Counted from the stretch's first letter, positions 35,449 through 46,367 are shown. The stretch: 46,367 nt of DNA from Hysterium pulicare CBS 123377 (GCA_000467715.1 AJFK01000619.1:1-46367); one strand, 5' to 3'. Numbers and translations: made by a program. The notes: generated from the sequence alone by a model not told the origin.

Positions 35449-37124
35449 ATGAAGGGTTCTATGATTGCAGCTTCGGCTGCCTCTCTCCTCGGCGCTGTCT
35501 CAGCTTCGCACGCTGGACATGCTGGTCTCCACAACCGCAGAGGTCTTTTGGGCACTGGGGTCGTGTACGAGGAAGTTTGCTCGACCTACACCACCACCTG
35601 GTGCGGAGAGGGAACTCGTAAGTGATCCAATTGGAACTTGCAATTGAGCAAGGAATCCCTACACATAGGACTACAAACTAATGAGACCATTCAGTCGTCC
35701 CGGAAAACCCAACCACATATGCAGCCAACGCAACTGTTTATGTGACCCCATCTCCTGTGCCAACCAGCACGGAGACTTTGACCCTTCCTACTGCTGAAGT
35801 GACGACATGCCCAACACCGGGAACTTACACTTTCCCGGCAAAGACTATCACGGTCACCGAGAGCACGACTGTTTGCGGAGCCGCAACTACAGCTGCTCCC
35901 CCAGGCACCCATACCTATGGCGGTGTCACAACTTCAGTTGTCACAGAAACCACTATCACTTGTCCCTATGCCACCGTGAGCACCAGCGGATCCGTCACGA
36001 CCAGCATTATCAAAACCACCACCTATGTCTGCCCATCTGGAGGCGAGTACACCATTGCTCCCACTACCGCTACATGCTCTGAAAGCACTACCTTCGTCTA
36101 TCCAACCGTCACCAGCTTCGCTCCAGGAACCTACACCCATTCTGCAATCACCGTGACCATTGTCAAGACATCTGAAATCTTCGTCTGCCCATATGAGACC
36201 TCCAAGGCTCCTTCGTCATATGTTGCCCCTGCCGTGACCTCCGCTGCCTGGACTGCTCCAGCCAAGTCTTCCGCTGCTGCTAAGCCCAAGCCCAGCTCCT
36301 CCTACGGCGGTGGCCAGATCCAGACCAACGGCAACCAATGGGCCATGACCTACACGCCCTACGAGACCAACGGCAACTGCAAGACCGCGGACGAAGTAAT
36401 GAAAGACATCGAAGTGATCAAAAACGGCGGCTTCACCACGGTCCGTGTCTACAGCACCGACTGCGCCGCGCTCGAGAACATCGGCGCCGCCTGCGAAGCT
36501 CACGGCATTAAAATGATCATTGGCATCTTCATCGACAATACCGGCATTAGCGGCGCCCAGCAACAAGTCGAAGCCATCAAGAGCTGGGCCAAATGGGACC
36601 TCGTCGTCATGGTCGTCATCGGCAACGAATCCATCTTCAATAAATACTGCTCCGCGTCCGAGCTCGCCGCCTTCATCGTCTCTTGCCGTCAGCAATTCCA
36701 GTCTGTGGGATGTCCGTCTTCCGTCCCCTTCACCACCACCGAACCCCTCTCCACCCTCCAAGAAGTCGGCGCGGACCTCTGCCACACGCTCGACGTCATG
36801 GCCGCCAACATCCAATCCTTCTTCAACTCCGGCGTCGTGGCTTCCTCGGCCGGCAAATTCGTCAAAGAGCAGCTTTCGCTCGTCGCCGAGATCTGTCCCG
36901 AGGTTGCCGATAAAGGTTGCTATAACCTGGAGTCTGGATGGCCGACAGCAGGAGAGGCGAACGGAAACGCGGTCCCGGGTGTAGAAGAGCAGAAACAGGC
37001 TATTGCGAGTATTATCGAGGAGTGTGGTGATCAGTCTGTGATCTTTTCTTATCAGAATGACCTTTGGAAAGACAAGGGCAGTTTTGGAGTCGAGCAATCT
37101 TGGGGATGTGCGGATCTTTTCTAG
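35449..37124 (+). CDS. btgE: BtgE-like GH17 glucan beta-glucosidase
   Basis: Exons 35449-35617 and 35695-37124 around a 77-nt intron, 532 residues. A signal peptide (MKGSMIAASAASLLGAVSA) leads a Cys-bearing region, then about 180 Thr/Ser-rich residues with repeated PGTYT..TVTxxT..CP modules, probably O-mannosylated and wall-associated. A short Pro/Ala/Ser hinge leads to the GH17 domain (about 265-532). The expected acid/base is E368 in VIGNES and the nucleophile E469 in NLESGWPT. GH17 enzymes of this type act on cell-wall beta-1,3-glucan. No C-terminal GPI signal is seen; the protein ends SWGCADLF, as I recall for Aspergillus BtgE. A 293-codon antisense frame across the gene is a codon-bias artefact. 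Confidence 0.92.
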
Positions 37125-37669
37125 GAAATTGACTTGGGATATTGAGATGTGCGGAGAGATGTCGAAAAGAGATGTTGGATAAGAGATGGTTTGTTGGATG
37201 AAGCATGCCAGAGGCCAGATGCTGCAGGATTGTGGAGGTTGAGAGAGACGATCGTAGTAGGGACTGTCCCGCTTTCTTGTAAGATAGCCGCCCGCCGATG
37301 TTTTGTCAAATATGTCGCTACGTTACGTGTTTACGCTTTTTCTTCTTGCATTTCCAGTCGTAGTTGAATTAGGGGTAGTTTCTAGTGTCTAATTTCTTCC
37401 CAAAACAATTCGAAAATAAGTTTTCATGATGGAGAGTCTTGAGTAAGGCCTCGAGATGTTAATTCATATATTATACAAAATATTTGGTATGATAATGTAT
37501 CTTCAATGCCTGCCCATGATTTCATTTATGGTCTTAGCAGGTGTTCAGCCATCTCATTAAGTAATGACCATCCATCCCATCAATTCCTGCCTGAGGCATC
37601 CGTATTCGTGAGGCATCAATGATACCTGAGAATGCATATGCCTGCTCAACCCCATAACTCAATATACCG
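37125..37669. other. Convergent intergenic region
   Basis: 545 bp between the btgE-like and USB1 3' ends. It is AT-rich around 37400-37520 and consistent with untranslated regions. No gene is seen. Confidence 0.5.
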
Positions 37670-38780
37670 TCACCCCAGGATACCTCGATCTTCTGTGCCT
37701 CTCTTCCTGGCCAGTTCTATGTTGTGAATGACATTCCCAATCTTGAGTTTCACGACCTCGAATGGACGATCCGAGAAGATCCTAGCTGCGGTCGCGAGCT
37801 CAGAGTCAGAGGTGTTGAAGCTCTTGAGCGAGGTCTTGTATTCAGGTGGAGGTTCGGTGAGCATCCATGCAATGCTGATGTGGAAGGCTTCTGTACGGTC
37901 TCTCTGCACAGCGCTCTCCTTTATTTCTCTTCCCTTCCCTTTTGAGGAGCTTCCTTCTCGCTCATTCGTATCGTGTTTCCCATTGTATAAACTTGGCAGT
38001 CCGAACATCCCCGCCGTTTCATTGGAGGCATTTAATAGTCGATTTAGTTCATCGTTCTCTGGTTTTGATATACCGAGAACAAGAAACCAGCGCGTCCGCT
38101 CGTAGTTTGGAACCCATTTCGGGTCCGTGAAGGTGATGTTGAAGGGTCGGACGCCTGACCTCCTTATCGATGCTGATAGCCTCTCTAGAAATGGCTCTCG
38201 CTGTGGAGACTGTAGTGTCAGGGATCGCGAGAGGGAAATGTGCAGTGGGAGCGGTGCGCCAAGAGGCGAGAGAAGTAGAGGGTGGATCTCAGGTCCAGCT
38301 GTGACTTTCTGGATTTGAGCGGATAAGCCGGCAATCCAGCGAGTGGTCGATTCTTGGACGAGGTCTATAAGGGTTTGTAGGGATTTGGATTCTGTGAGCG
38401 ACGGGTGCCCTCGGGGCGTGGTTAGTCAAGCTCAATATTGAACCTTCTATAAGCCGGGAGCGACCTAGACGGCGGAAAATGTAAGACTTACACTCCAAAT
38501 ACGCATGGGTCGGCCAATTGCCCTCGACATGCGGAACTGCACGCTTTCTTCCGCCATGCAGACTCGGATCGTCGCGGGTGCTGACGCGTGTGTTGGTCGA
38601 GTAGAGATCGTGGAATGAGTCCGGAAGCGGTGGGAGCTCAGAGGTGTGCCTAGGGTCGTCCCGTTTGCGTTTCAAAGTACTATCGAAGGACGACGGAGAG
38701 GATGGTAGAGGTACAGGCGCAGCATTGGTATGGTGAGCTTCATCGTCGCCCTCGGAGTCGGAATAATTCACCAGGGCCAT
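37670..38780 (-). CDS. USB1: U6 snRNA phosphodiesterase Usb1
   Basis: Usb1 trims the 3' oligo(U) tail of U6 snRNA and leaves a protective terminal phosphate; it acts in the nucleus. Exons 38780-38492 and 38409-37670 around an 82-nt intron, 342 residues. The join reads GNWPTHAYLEWHPSLTES. The two HxS motifs of the 2H-phosphodiesterase fold are present: LHISLS (H153, S155) and FHISIAW (H273, S275). The N-terminus is acidic and disordered (MALVNYSDSEGDDE), usual for the family. Between the motifs is a Ser/Lys-rich insertion (SSSKGKGREIKES). The first in-frame ATG at 38780 is chosen. It diverges from the PAL1 gene. Confidence 0.93.
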
Positions 38781-39186
38781 GATGCATGATGGCGGTTGAG
38801 GGATCAAGCCAGCGCAAGCTCCAGGGCAAGGCACGACTTATGCCTAAATGGGGAGGACAGCAAGCGGCCCGGGCTTTTCCCGACGGTAGCTGTGTATGAC
38901 GTACGCTGGAGATCCAATCAGTCAACGTCATGCTTGTGCGTCTGGACAGGGAAGGAAACCGGTGCGCAAAAAGCGGCAGGAACAGGTCGACGATATGACG
39001 AACAGTCAAGACACGCGTCCCTGCCAAGTACTTTTATCGGCTGGCACTCACTCCTCTCGCTTTGCTTCAATACTCCCTTCGCATTCACATCCATCGCAAC
39101 ACAACATCCACAACAGATTACTTGGAGATAAGCTTTCACACGCATTTCGAGCCTCTCCGAAGCTTCCGAAGATACCCAACTTCGGA
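38781..39186. promoter_or_regulatory. Divergent intergenic region, USB1 / PAL1
   Basis: 406 bp shared by both promoters. CA-rich runs lie near 39080-39115, before the PAL1 start. No gene is seen. Confidence 0.45.
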
Positions 39187-40455
39187 ATGGCGACCGACTC
39201 GAAACGGGTAAGTGAAGTTCCAGTATGCACGTCCCCTTGCCTGTTTTAACAATCACAATTCAGGCCCATCAAGCCCTTATCGACCCGTTGATCGAACCCG
39301 ATCCCAGCGACGAAACTGGTCTCAACAGCTCATTCCGCTCTACATTCGCGCCTCGTCGGGACCAATTCACCCCACCACAGAACTCTGCGATCAGACATGC
39401 CCCTGCCGCCGAGATCCGCCCACAGAACACCGCCAGCTCCACCAACACCAATCCCTTCCGCCGCTCGACAAATTCGTCAAGCACCAAATCCCCATCTTCC
39501 GTCAGTTTTGCAGAGACCAGCCCACGAAATAGCTACCCTTCTCCGCCAAACTCAGCCAGTCCCCGTCGTGAGAGGTTCTCCTCTTCCCGCCAAGAAGCAT
39601 TCGGCTCCATGAATCAAGGCCGTCCGCGTCGATCCAGTCAACCAACCTCGAGCGCTCCTTTCGAGAACACTTCTGGATTGACTCGCGGCAACTCACTCCG
39701 CCAACGCTATCCCGGAGACATCTCGCACAAACCGCTCGAGATGATTCGTAAAGATACGAAGCTTGCACATCGTTCTCCCCACCTCCGCAAGAAGAACTTC
39801 CAAGGCGCCGATACGATTGATCAATTAGATCGGTCCACTTTAGCCTACCATCATGAGGGGCCGTATGATGCAGCCAACTTGGCGAGAAATAAGGATTGGA
39901 AGAACAGCCCTGTTGCTGCAGTTGCAGAAACGAATAAAGAAGCGTTGAAGGCTACGCCCAGAGAGAACATTCTTGATGCCGTCTCTAGGCATAGACCACT
40001 GGATGGTGTTGCCATTGTGCCACCTGGTGTTCCGGATAAGTTTGGTCGCGTTTATCATTATGAGGAGGGTGCGGATCTGATGCGAGAGCCTGGTGCCGAT
40101 TATAAGAGGTGGGCAGGTGTTGTAAGTTTTCTCAATTTGACCTGTCATGCTGCAATGGCTGATTTGCTTCCAGACCTACCTTCCAGACGACCTTAAAGGC
40201 AAAGGTGAACCGTCCTACTCCATTGAAAAATCCCTCAAAGACCACAAACAATATGGAGATGAGGGAGAAGAAGGCATCGAAATGCAAAATCAAAATCGTC
40301 GCCGTAACAAAAGTCTCGGTACCGCCGATGCCCCTCCTGAGGTTGTCTACAACGGAGATGCAGATACCGGCGTCAACAGGAGCAACACTACCGGCAAGAA
40401 TAGCGGTGGTATGCTAAGGAAGAAGTTTGGGAGTTTGAGAAGGAGGAAGGAGTAA
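39187..40455 (+). CDS. PAL1: Pal1 cell morphology protein
   Basis: Pal1 is a membrane-associated protein at growth sites and endocytic patches that helps keep cell shape. Exons 39187-39207 (7 codons), 39264-40121 and 40174-40455, with introns of 56 and 52 nt; 386 residues. Residues 8-185 are Ser/Pro/Arg-rich and disordered. The conserved Pal1 core follows: TLAYHHEGPYDAANLARN, KDWKNSPVAAVAETNKEALK, NILDAVSRHRPLDGVAIVPPG, DKFGRVYHYEEGADLMRE, YKRWAGVTYLPDDLKGKGEP, SYSIEKSLK. The C-terminus is basic (LRKKFGSLRRRKE), perhaps for membrane contact. The seven-codon first exon is set by a good donor (CGG|GTAAGT) and restores a usual Pal1 start (DPL.EPD). Confidence 0.93.
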
Positions 40456-41150
40456 TTTTCTACGCTATCATTATAACAACACGCGCTTTACTTTTGATAC
40501 ATGATTTTTCTGGAAGCAACCTATGGGTAATTAAGCGGGACATTCTTCATCAACCGGCCGCAGTTCGCAAACCGTAAACGGCCTCTTTTTCTATGTACAG
40601 TATACCTATGGACTCTCCTTTATGGGTCTGGGATTGGTTACTGAGGATGATCGTTTTTGCGGGTTACTGTATACGTACATACTCAGACTGATACACATAA
40701 ATCCTAAGCCCATGGGAGCTGGTGGATATTAACGAGACGATGACATTACTCATTGATAAAGTGTCTTCGACCTGTATTTCTCTTATCATTCCTGGGCTTG
40801 ATTCGTGTCCAATGGCTGAAACTGTCTTTCCCTGCACGTATCCGTTCAAGCTTTTATCTGCAGAGATTAGGATGGTGTCATGATCGACAACGAACCTTAC
40901 ACTGCATTGCGGGGCAACCTGTGTAGTACGAACCCGCATCAACATCCGAATAACGCAGGTGGAGAGCCTAAATAGGAAAAGGTGCATACATACATGAGAG
41001 AAATGAATAGATACAACACAATCCGACGATTGAGTCTCACAAGATATCAGAAACCTCGCCATCTTTCTTCGCTTTTTGATTTCAAACTCTCTATTAAGTT
41101 ACATCATCTTTCTATACAAATACCTCTCCCTAAGTTCCAACCCTTCCAAC
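40456..41150. other. Intergenic region
   Basis: 695 bp between PAL1 and the broken hydrolase gene. It holds the hydrolase upstream sequence, with pyrimidine-rich leader words at about 41055-41150. No gene is seen. Confidence 0.45.
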
Positions 41151-42383
41151 ATGACAATCCTCTCAAGTAACCCCTGGGAATCAGACAAAGAAAAATCAGC
41201 ACTGATCCCCCTCCCAGCCCCTTACACCCACTCCTTGCATATCTCGACTTCAGGTCCGCCCCGCAGATCACCCAAACAACCCCTCATTATCCTCTTCACG
41301 GGAGGAAGCGTACGGTGTAGGTTTTATATCAGATTGACGAGGTTGTTGGCGGAGAAATGGAGGGTCTATGCTTATGATTGTGCGGGGTATGATGAGAGTG
41401 AGGTGGCGCCTAGAGACGGAAGTGCGGGAGATGTGAAGGTGGGAAGGGGGAAGAGAAGGGAGAGGGATGGGAGGGGGGTTTTGGAGCGGAGGATGATGGG
41501 GTTTGAAGCAGTAAAGCCACAAAGTGTCGATGAGAAGGAGCGGGGAGAACCGAAAGGAAGGAACGAGGATGCGGAGATAAAAGAAGGGAATTGGGAAGGT
41601 ATAGTGATGGCTGAGGACTCGGCGAAAGAAGTAAAGGCTTTGATGGCGGTGATTGGGATTAAAGGCCCCTACGTTCTGATCGCGCATTCGTATGGCGGTA
41701 TCGTGGCTAGAGAGTTCATGGCTCTCATGAATCAGAACGGCCATACCTCTGATACAGAGGATCAAGAGGAAGAGGAAGAGGAAGTAGAGAGTATAGATAA
41801 AGTGGTAGGACTCGCCCTCATGGAGACGGGTAGTGAGTTACTCTATCACACCTACCAACCCTCTATTCCACCGCCCGCGTTCGAAAGCTTGATGGAAGGC
41901 GTAGATGTCGGGAAAATATCACATCTGAGAGAGGAATGCGGGCTTACGGATGAGTAATGGGATGAAGGTATCGCGGCTATCGAGAGCACGATCCCGGGCG
42001 CTGATCTCGAGGATAATAGAGGTAGTACGCGGGTTCTCGCATTGAAGAAGCAGATCGAGAATCATGTGTTGGATCCTTATCCCGTAGCTGTGCTTAAAGC
42101 GGACTGGAGGAGAGATTGGAAGTCGCTTTATGATGCTGGTGTGAAGCGGGGAAATGGAACGGAGGAAGAGAGGAAGGTTTGTAGGTGGTTTATGGAGGAG
42201 CTGGATGTGTTTGACTATGATGTTAAGGCGGGGCAGTTGGGGTTGACGAGATGTGGAGAGGAGAAGAGGAGGTATAGATTTGTGGAGGGCTGTGGCCATG
42301 ATGTTGTGATTAGGAGGCCGGAGGTTTTGGTGGAGGAAATGGAGTGGGTTATGGAAGTGCTGGAGCAGGGAGGTTGGAAGTAG
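41151..42383 (+). pseudogene. Alpha/beta hydrolase gene with an in-frame TAA
   Basis: From the ATG at 41151 the frame codes 268 residues to a TAA at 41955-41957, then stays open in the same frame to 42383 (410 codons in all). The first part has PLIILFTGG (oxyanion-type strand), YDCAGYDESE, and the nucleophile elbow LIAHSYGGIVAREF. The part after the stop has the remaining pattern of this fungal hydrolase family (PVAVLKADWRRDWKSLYDAG, GNGTEEER, FVEGCGHDVVIRRPEVLVEEM), including the likely catalytic His. The stop falls where I expect the second E of a conserved LT-E-E-W motif. A truncated protein would lack the catalytic His. Alternatives are sequence error, or splicing of a 66-nt GT..AG segment (41954-42019) that preserves frame but has a weak donor. 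Confidence 0.8.
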
Positions 42384-42445
42384 TGAGTGACAGGGGATTG
42401 TGGAAGTGCTGGAGCAGAGGGGTCGAAGGTCGTGAGGGAGGACGA
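42349..42445 (+). repeat. Imperfect 48-49 bp tandem duplication at a gene 3' end
   Basis: The word TGGAAGTGCTGGAGCAG occurs at 42352 (inside the last hydrolase codons) and again at 42401 after the stop, with degraded similarity through the rest of the unit. A weaker third start (TTGTGGAGGTG) lies near 42446. Confidence 0.6.
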
Positions 42446-44617
42446 TTGTGGAGGTGTGAGGGAAGGAGCGCTGGCGGTAGTGCGAAGGACCTCAGGCCGG
42501 TGAAATGGCGGATGAAGATGGCCATCGAGCTGCCGTGGATGGTGTGTATCCTTGTGAGTAGAGACGCTAAAGTATGTCCATTAATCCCATCATCGTCCGC
42601 CCCGCTGCGTCTGCAGCAACGGTATGTTTAGCGACTGGAAGTGGTATGGAAAATCTCTCCTTGTCGAGAGACGCCCTGACGTGAGCCCTACCCCAAAGTT
42701 AAGACTTAGTAGTCCTTTATTATTGCCTTTCAACTGACCGGAATGTGGAGTTGATCATTTGAGAACTTCCCGTCGTGCGCTGGTCGGTAGGCTGATTTGC
42801 AATCATCACAGTGACCGAGCTGGTGGGTCTGGAAAGCCTGCATATGTTGGGCTTTGCTTTTAGAGGGTCAGCGAAATGCAGTTGCAAATGATCTAGAAGC
42901 GACTCACGCGAAATCATTTCTGTATCAACATTAGTGTCCATTGTGTGCCAGGGTCTGCATCTAAATAAGTGAATGATGCTGGTGGTGGTCCGGATAAGGA
43001 GAATGGTCTGCCGTGACGTACGGTGAGGCAGAAACGCCCCCAGGAGACCACAATACATGAATAATCATAGTTAGATATAACCCAAGGCGTATCTACGGTT
43101 TAAGCAAGCATTACCAATGAGGCAAGCTATATGCAGCGCTAGAAAGGGTCGAGGGGTGGTCGGGGGTGTTAGACAGTTCGATTCCAAGATATCCTGCTTG
43201 ACGCGGATGCAACGTAGCCTCGAACGAGCTTACCGCCTCTTGAACAAGTCGCTAACATTGCACTGTGTCTTTGCTCGTTCTCCGGAACGGCTCTGTTGAT
43301 GGTGCTTTCAAAGAGCGTTTTTCCAGCCTCGCCCCTGAAACCATGCTAAAAAGGATCTGAACATCTACTTGCTTCAGAACATGGGAACTGCTGTCAACTT
43401 GATCTTAGATGCCATTTCTCGTGTCAATCACAGAATTTCCGGTGACCTTGAATGTCATGTTGTCCTAAATGAACCGTGTGAGGGTGTCCTTCTCATGCCA
43501 GCCCTGGCGAGACCAGCTGACTTCGCGCATTCAACGCTTCATGATCGGCAGCCGTACATGAATGCAAAGAAGTAGTGTTGGTGGCATTTTCGCCCTGCAT
43601 CGCTCACTGGTGGTCTCGTCGAAGAACGAATAGCCGTAGTGAAAGAAAAGGTTGCCTTCTTCGACACTGCCGCGCAATTATCCACATCAAGGCACATATC
43701 GTCCAATAGCTCCCAGCACTTTCTATGCAGATAAGCACGTGGTACGTGGACCAATATCGCCCCTGTAAACTTGGGTGGTGGTGAGGGAGGCGTAACGTTT
43801 ACTAGCGTACTAGGCGACGGAGAGGCTCAACGGCGTCCGCATCTATCTCCAGAGCGCAAATGAAGGCCCACGCATGAGCCCACTAATGGACAAGCAGCTT
43901 TAAGGCTCGTATTACGCTCTCGTCGTCAAAATTGACGGCCCGCGCCGTACCAGATGTCTAATGCAGCCCGTATGCCGGTGTGGTGGTGGACTGCGAGTCG
44001 CTGAGAGTCCTTCTTTTTGAAGCCGCCCGTGTCCAATAACACGTCGTTTAACCAAATAGCCCCATAAGGCTTGCCCTCTGCGCCGCAATTGATCTGTTGA
44101 AGCTGCAGCAGCCCTAGGGCCTGGTGATAGGTTTGGGGCGCTCCCAGAAACTGTCCAGTTACATTCTGTTATCTTTCTTACTGCAGCAAAGAGCCTCGAA
44201 AGAATGTTGCGGTGAGTCAACAGCAAGCTCTGAGAGCGGGCAGAATAGTTTCTGCGCTGAGATTGAGCCGGTGAGCTGGCTACGAAATTTCCATGGCGCC
44301 AATCGCAGGTCGTGAGAGAAGCCTTGTAACCAGCAGACATGCCCGGAATCCCCGATTTGACTCTGGTTGCCTTCTCACTGAAGTGTGAATAGTCCTCGTC
44401 AAGATCCTGGGGAGATTCGAGTCTGCAGGGCTCGCCCAGCCCCTTGCCCTGTACAAGAGGTAGTGAGAGTTCCCAGGAAGGGGTTTCGGCCTCGACAATG
44501 AAGGATAAAATGGGATTTCCATCCGCCGATATCGTTCCCTATTTAGATGTTATTGTTGCGCTCAATTTGGGCTTCAGAAAAAGCCTTGGTTGATACTTCT
44601 CCAATTGGCTCTCAGCC
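42384..44617. other. Gene-free stretch
   Basis: About 2.2 kb between the broken hydrolase gene and the DUF6594 gene. Frames reach at most about 140 codons and show no family pattern. An A/T-rich segment just before 44618 is the likely DUF6594 promoter. Confidence 0.45.
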
Positions 44618-45628
44618 ATGCCTGCCTCTTTCGGTTCAGCAGCCCCGGATTTCCCCGACCTAATCGACCTGACAAGCCATCCCCAACTCCATCGCAACGT
44701 TGTTCATCACCCTGAAGAATCCATCCATCGTCGGCTCTTTGCCGACCATGACTGGATAGTGAGGGTTTTGCACACGGGATGCCTTCAAACAAGACAGGAG
44801 CTTGCGCTTGTACTGGCCCAAGCGCGAGCAGAACGGAGCAGTGACGGTGCTGAGCTAGTTTACGAAACCGACTTCGATCTCCTCAGAGCGCACCAGGAAG
44901 CTCAAGCAAAGTTTGACGAATATCTCACCGACCTGAAAAAGAGAGGTGAGCAGTACCTTGTAGTCACCAAGCATATTGGAGACTCATCAGACACGTTAGA
45001 TGAATGGATCCTCCTGGCCAAGGAGATGGCAAACTTCGCAGATCCACATCCTGCATATCTAGACGACCTTCGAGACCTGATGGGACTGTCGGGTAAGGAT
45101 GTCTTTCCGCCGACCGGAGATGATCCGGTGATTTTTGGTTCCATGGGAGACGAGCCTCATTCTGACACGCTGTCGCTAAAAGAGACGCGAGCACAAGACG
45201 ATGTTTCGAAGTTGGTTGTAAAGAAGCTCATCAAGCCTTTTGAATGGAGAATTCGACAACCGCTTCGAAAATTGATGCATGGCAAGACCAAAGGCGACCC
45301 TGAAGAGAACCCGGCGAGGTTTTACTCAGAAGAGAAACCCGCGAGCATTTCCAACGACTCCATTACTTTGCTTGGCGATATCCTCACGTGCTTTCTTGCT
45401 GCATCGTCGCTTGCAGCCTCGATGGCCATACTGTATTGCATTGGTCCCATGAAATGGCGTCTTGTCGCAATTTTCTTCCTTAGTTTCGTTTTCTCCATGT
45501 TAGTGAAAGTGCTTTGCATTCCCCGGCGAGACGTGATGTTTAGTATCACGGCTGCGTTTTGCCAAGTTTTGTCTGTTTATGTGGGAGTTACGAGCAGCAG
45601 CACTGCCTTTTATGGAGACCACAAATAA
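44618..45628 (+). CDS. DUF6594 family membrane protein
   Basis: Intronless, 336 residues, ATG at 44618. The N-terminal part is charged and helical (HDWIVRVLHTGCLQTRQELA, DFDLLRAHQEAQAKFDEYL), with the spaced Asp/Leu pattern of DUF6594. The C-terminal third has three hydrophobic helices: about 246-273 (ITLLGDILTCFLAASSLAAS..), 278-298 (WRLVAIFFLSFVFSMLVKVLC) and 304-327 (VMFSITAAFCQVLSVYVGV). The short link between the last two (IPRRD) is usual for the family. Function is unknown; DUF6594 proteins are common and expanded in filamentous ascomycetes. The gene stands alone. Confidence 0.85.
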   Translation: MPASFGSAAPDFPDLIDLTSHPQLHRNVVHHPEESIHRRLFADHDWIVRVLHTGCLQTRQELALVLAQARAERSSDGAELVYETDFDLLRAHQEAQAKFDEYLTDLKKRGEQYLVVTKHIGDSSDTLDEWILLAKEMANFADPHPAYLDDLRDLMGLSGKDVFPPTGDDPVIFGSMGDEPHSDTLSLKETRAQDDVSKLVVKKLIKPFEWRIRQPLRKLMHGKTKGDPEENPARFYSEEKPASISNDSITLLGDILTCFLAASSLAASMAILYCIGPMKWRLVAIFFLSFVFSMLVKVLCIPRRDVMFSITAAFCQVLSVYVGVTSSSTAFYGDHK

Positions 45629-46367
45629 GTTATGTGGATTACGATGGCGTTGAGACGCGAGTCAGGTCAGTTGAGGCTCTCCCTCACCGCCTCTTCCGGT
45701 TCGGTCCTTTCTCGTTTCCCCAACAGCTATCTTCCCCAGCGCCGGCCGAAATTACTGAATAAGGCTGTCTAGGATTAGTTACCAGCCCCATCTGTGGCGT
45801 AGATCATGCACACATGACGTCCAAGGATCAACCCTCCTTTATACCCGCTGTCAAATGCGCTGTCAAAATCGATCTCTGGTAGCGCTCTCAGAATGAATTT
45901 CCATATTTCGCTCAAAGAACTCTTCTCAGGAACATATGAAAGACGCACATCCGTTCCACCGTACTTCTCTTATGTTTGTTTCAAGTGCGAGGACGTCAAC
46001 GGCTTGAACCCCTGCACTCCGGAATCCGGGAACGATCCGAACGCCAGTTAAAACGTGACAGGCTGTGATGATTGGTGCAGACGGCCAGATGCTGCGTGCA
46101 TAATGGCTTATTCCGCTTGTGAATGCTTCACAACCACACCAAATGTGCTGCCTGATTTCTCTGGCAAGGTCTACCGGAGCCCAAGTAAATCCGGCAGGCT
46201 CCTTTCCCACTTGCACACCCCCTCAGAATCCCACAGTCGAAACCTTCAATTTCAGGAGAGCACGAAGTTGCAACGAGTGATTTCCCTCCGTTCGTCACCC
46301 TACCTTCGTTTGCAGCCCCTCATAAACCTTAAGGATAAAAATGCCCCCGCCGAGGGGGGCTGTCGGC
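45629..46367. other. Right-end non-coding stretch
   Basis: 739 bp to the window edge with no recognisable gene. A 96-codon minus-strand frame (45926-46216) has no ATG start or family pattern. The end is GC-rich and may belong to a feature outside the window. Confidence 0.45.

Noticed and set aside
36216-37097. A 293-codon open frame antisense to the GH17 gene
   Set aside because: It mirrors codon bias of the sense gene, has no ATG-led domain pattern, and the sense strand encodes a clear GH17 enzyme.
43360-43460. Minus-strand words resembling a LURP-one/tubby-like strand (MTFKVTGNSVIDTRNG)
   Set aside because: Only about 16 residues match and stops surround them in all frames, so even a relic cannot be supported.

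Overview
This window looks like nuclear DNA of a filamentous ascomycete (Pezizomycotina). Most genes are split by short introns, usually 44-82 nt, with GT..AG ends. The proteins are typically fungal (DUF1996, DUF6594, fungal rhodopsin-domain, Pal1 and BtgE-like GH17 families), and there are no bacterial operons or ribosome binding sites. I cannot place it to class from the sequence alone. I rebuilt the exon structures by hand from reading frames, splice signals and recalled family patterns, so exon edges are models rather than transcript evidence.

Left part (1-17.9 kb) is dense with housekeeping genes. It holds a 3'-truncated VPS8 (CORVET subunit, minus), a GPALPP1/DUF3752 protein (plus), the DNA-repair nuclease FAN1 (minus), an F-box protein (plus, with an unresolved exon junction), the RSC4-like tandem-bromodomain subunit (minus, 8 exons), a CmkA-like calmodulin kinase (minus, with a 7-nt first coding exon), a small one-pass membrane protein (plus) and a DUF1294 membrane protein (minus).

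Middle part (18.5-31.6 kb) holds a secreted DUF1996 protein (minus, 8 exons), the 1446-residue TFIID subunit TAF2 (minus, no intron seen), a small secreted protein (plus), a secreted FAD-type oxidoreductase (minus) and a seven-helix fungal rhodopsin-domain membrane protein (minus). A gene-poor stretch of about 3.8 kb follows.

Right part (35.4-46.4 kb) holds a BtgE-like GH17 cell-wall glucosidase (plus), the U6 snRNA phosphodiesterase USB1 (minus), the Pal1 morphology protein (plus), an alpha/beta-hydrolase gene broken by one in-frame stop (plus) and a DUF6594 membrane protein (plus). Sparse non-coding DNA separates and follows the last two.

The genes do not form one pathway. They look like an ordinary syntenic mix of trafficking, repair, chromatin/transcription, signalling, RNA processing and cell-wall functions, with accessory secreted and membrane proteins to the right. 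I found no new multi-gene system, rRNA, convincing tRNA, transposon or CRISPR array. The best leads are local: a nonsense codon inside a conserved hydrolase motif, the 7-nt start exon and a possible in-frame intron in the kinase gene, a duplicated start context with an overlapping upstream reading frame in the oxidoreductase gene, and F-box 3' exons lying in another frame.
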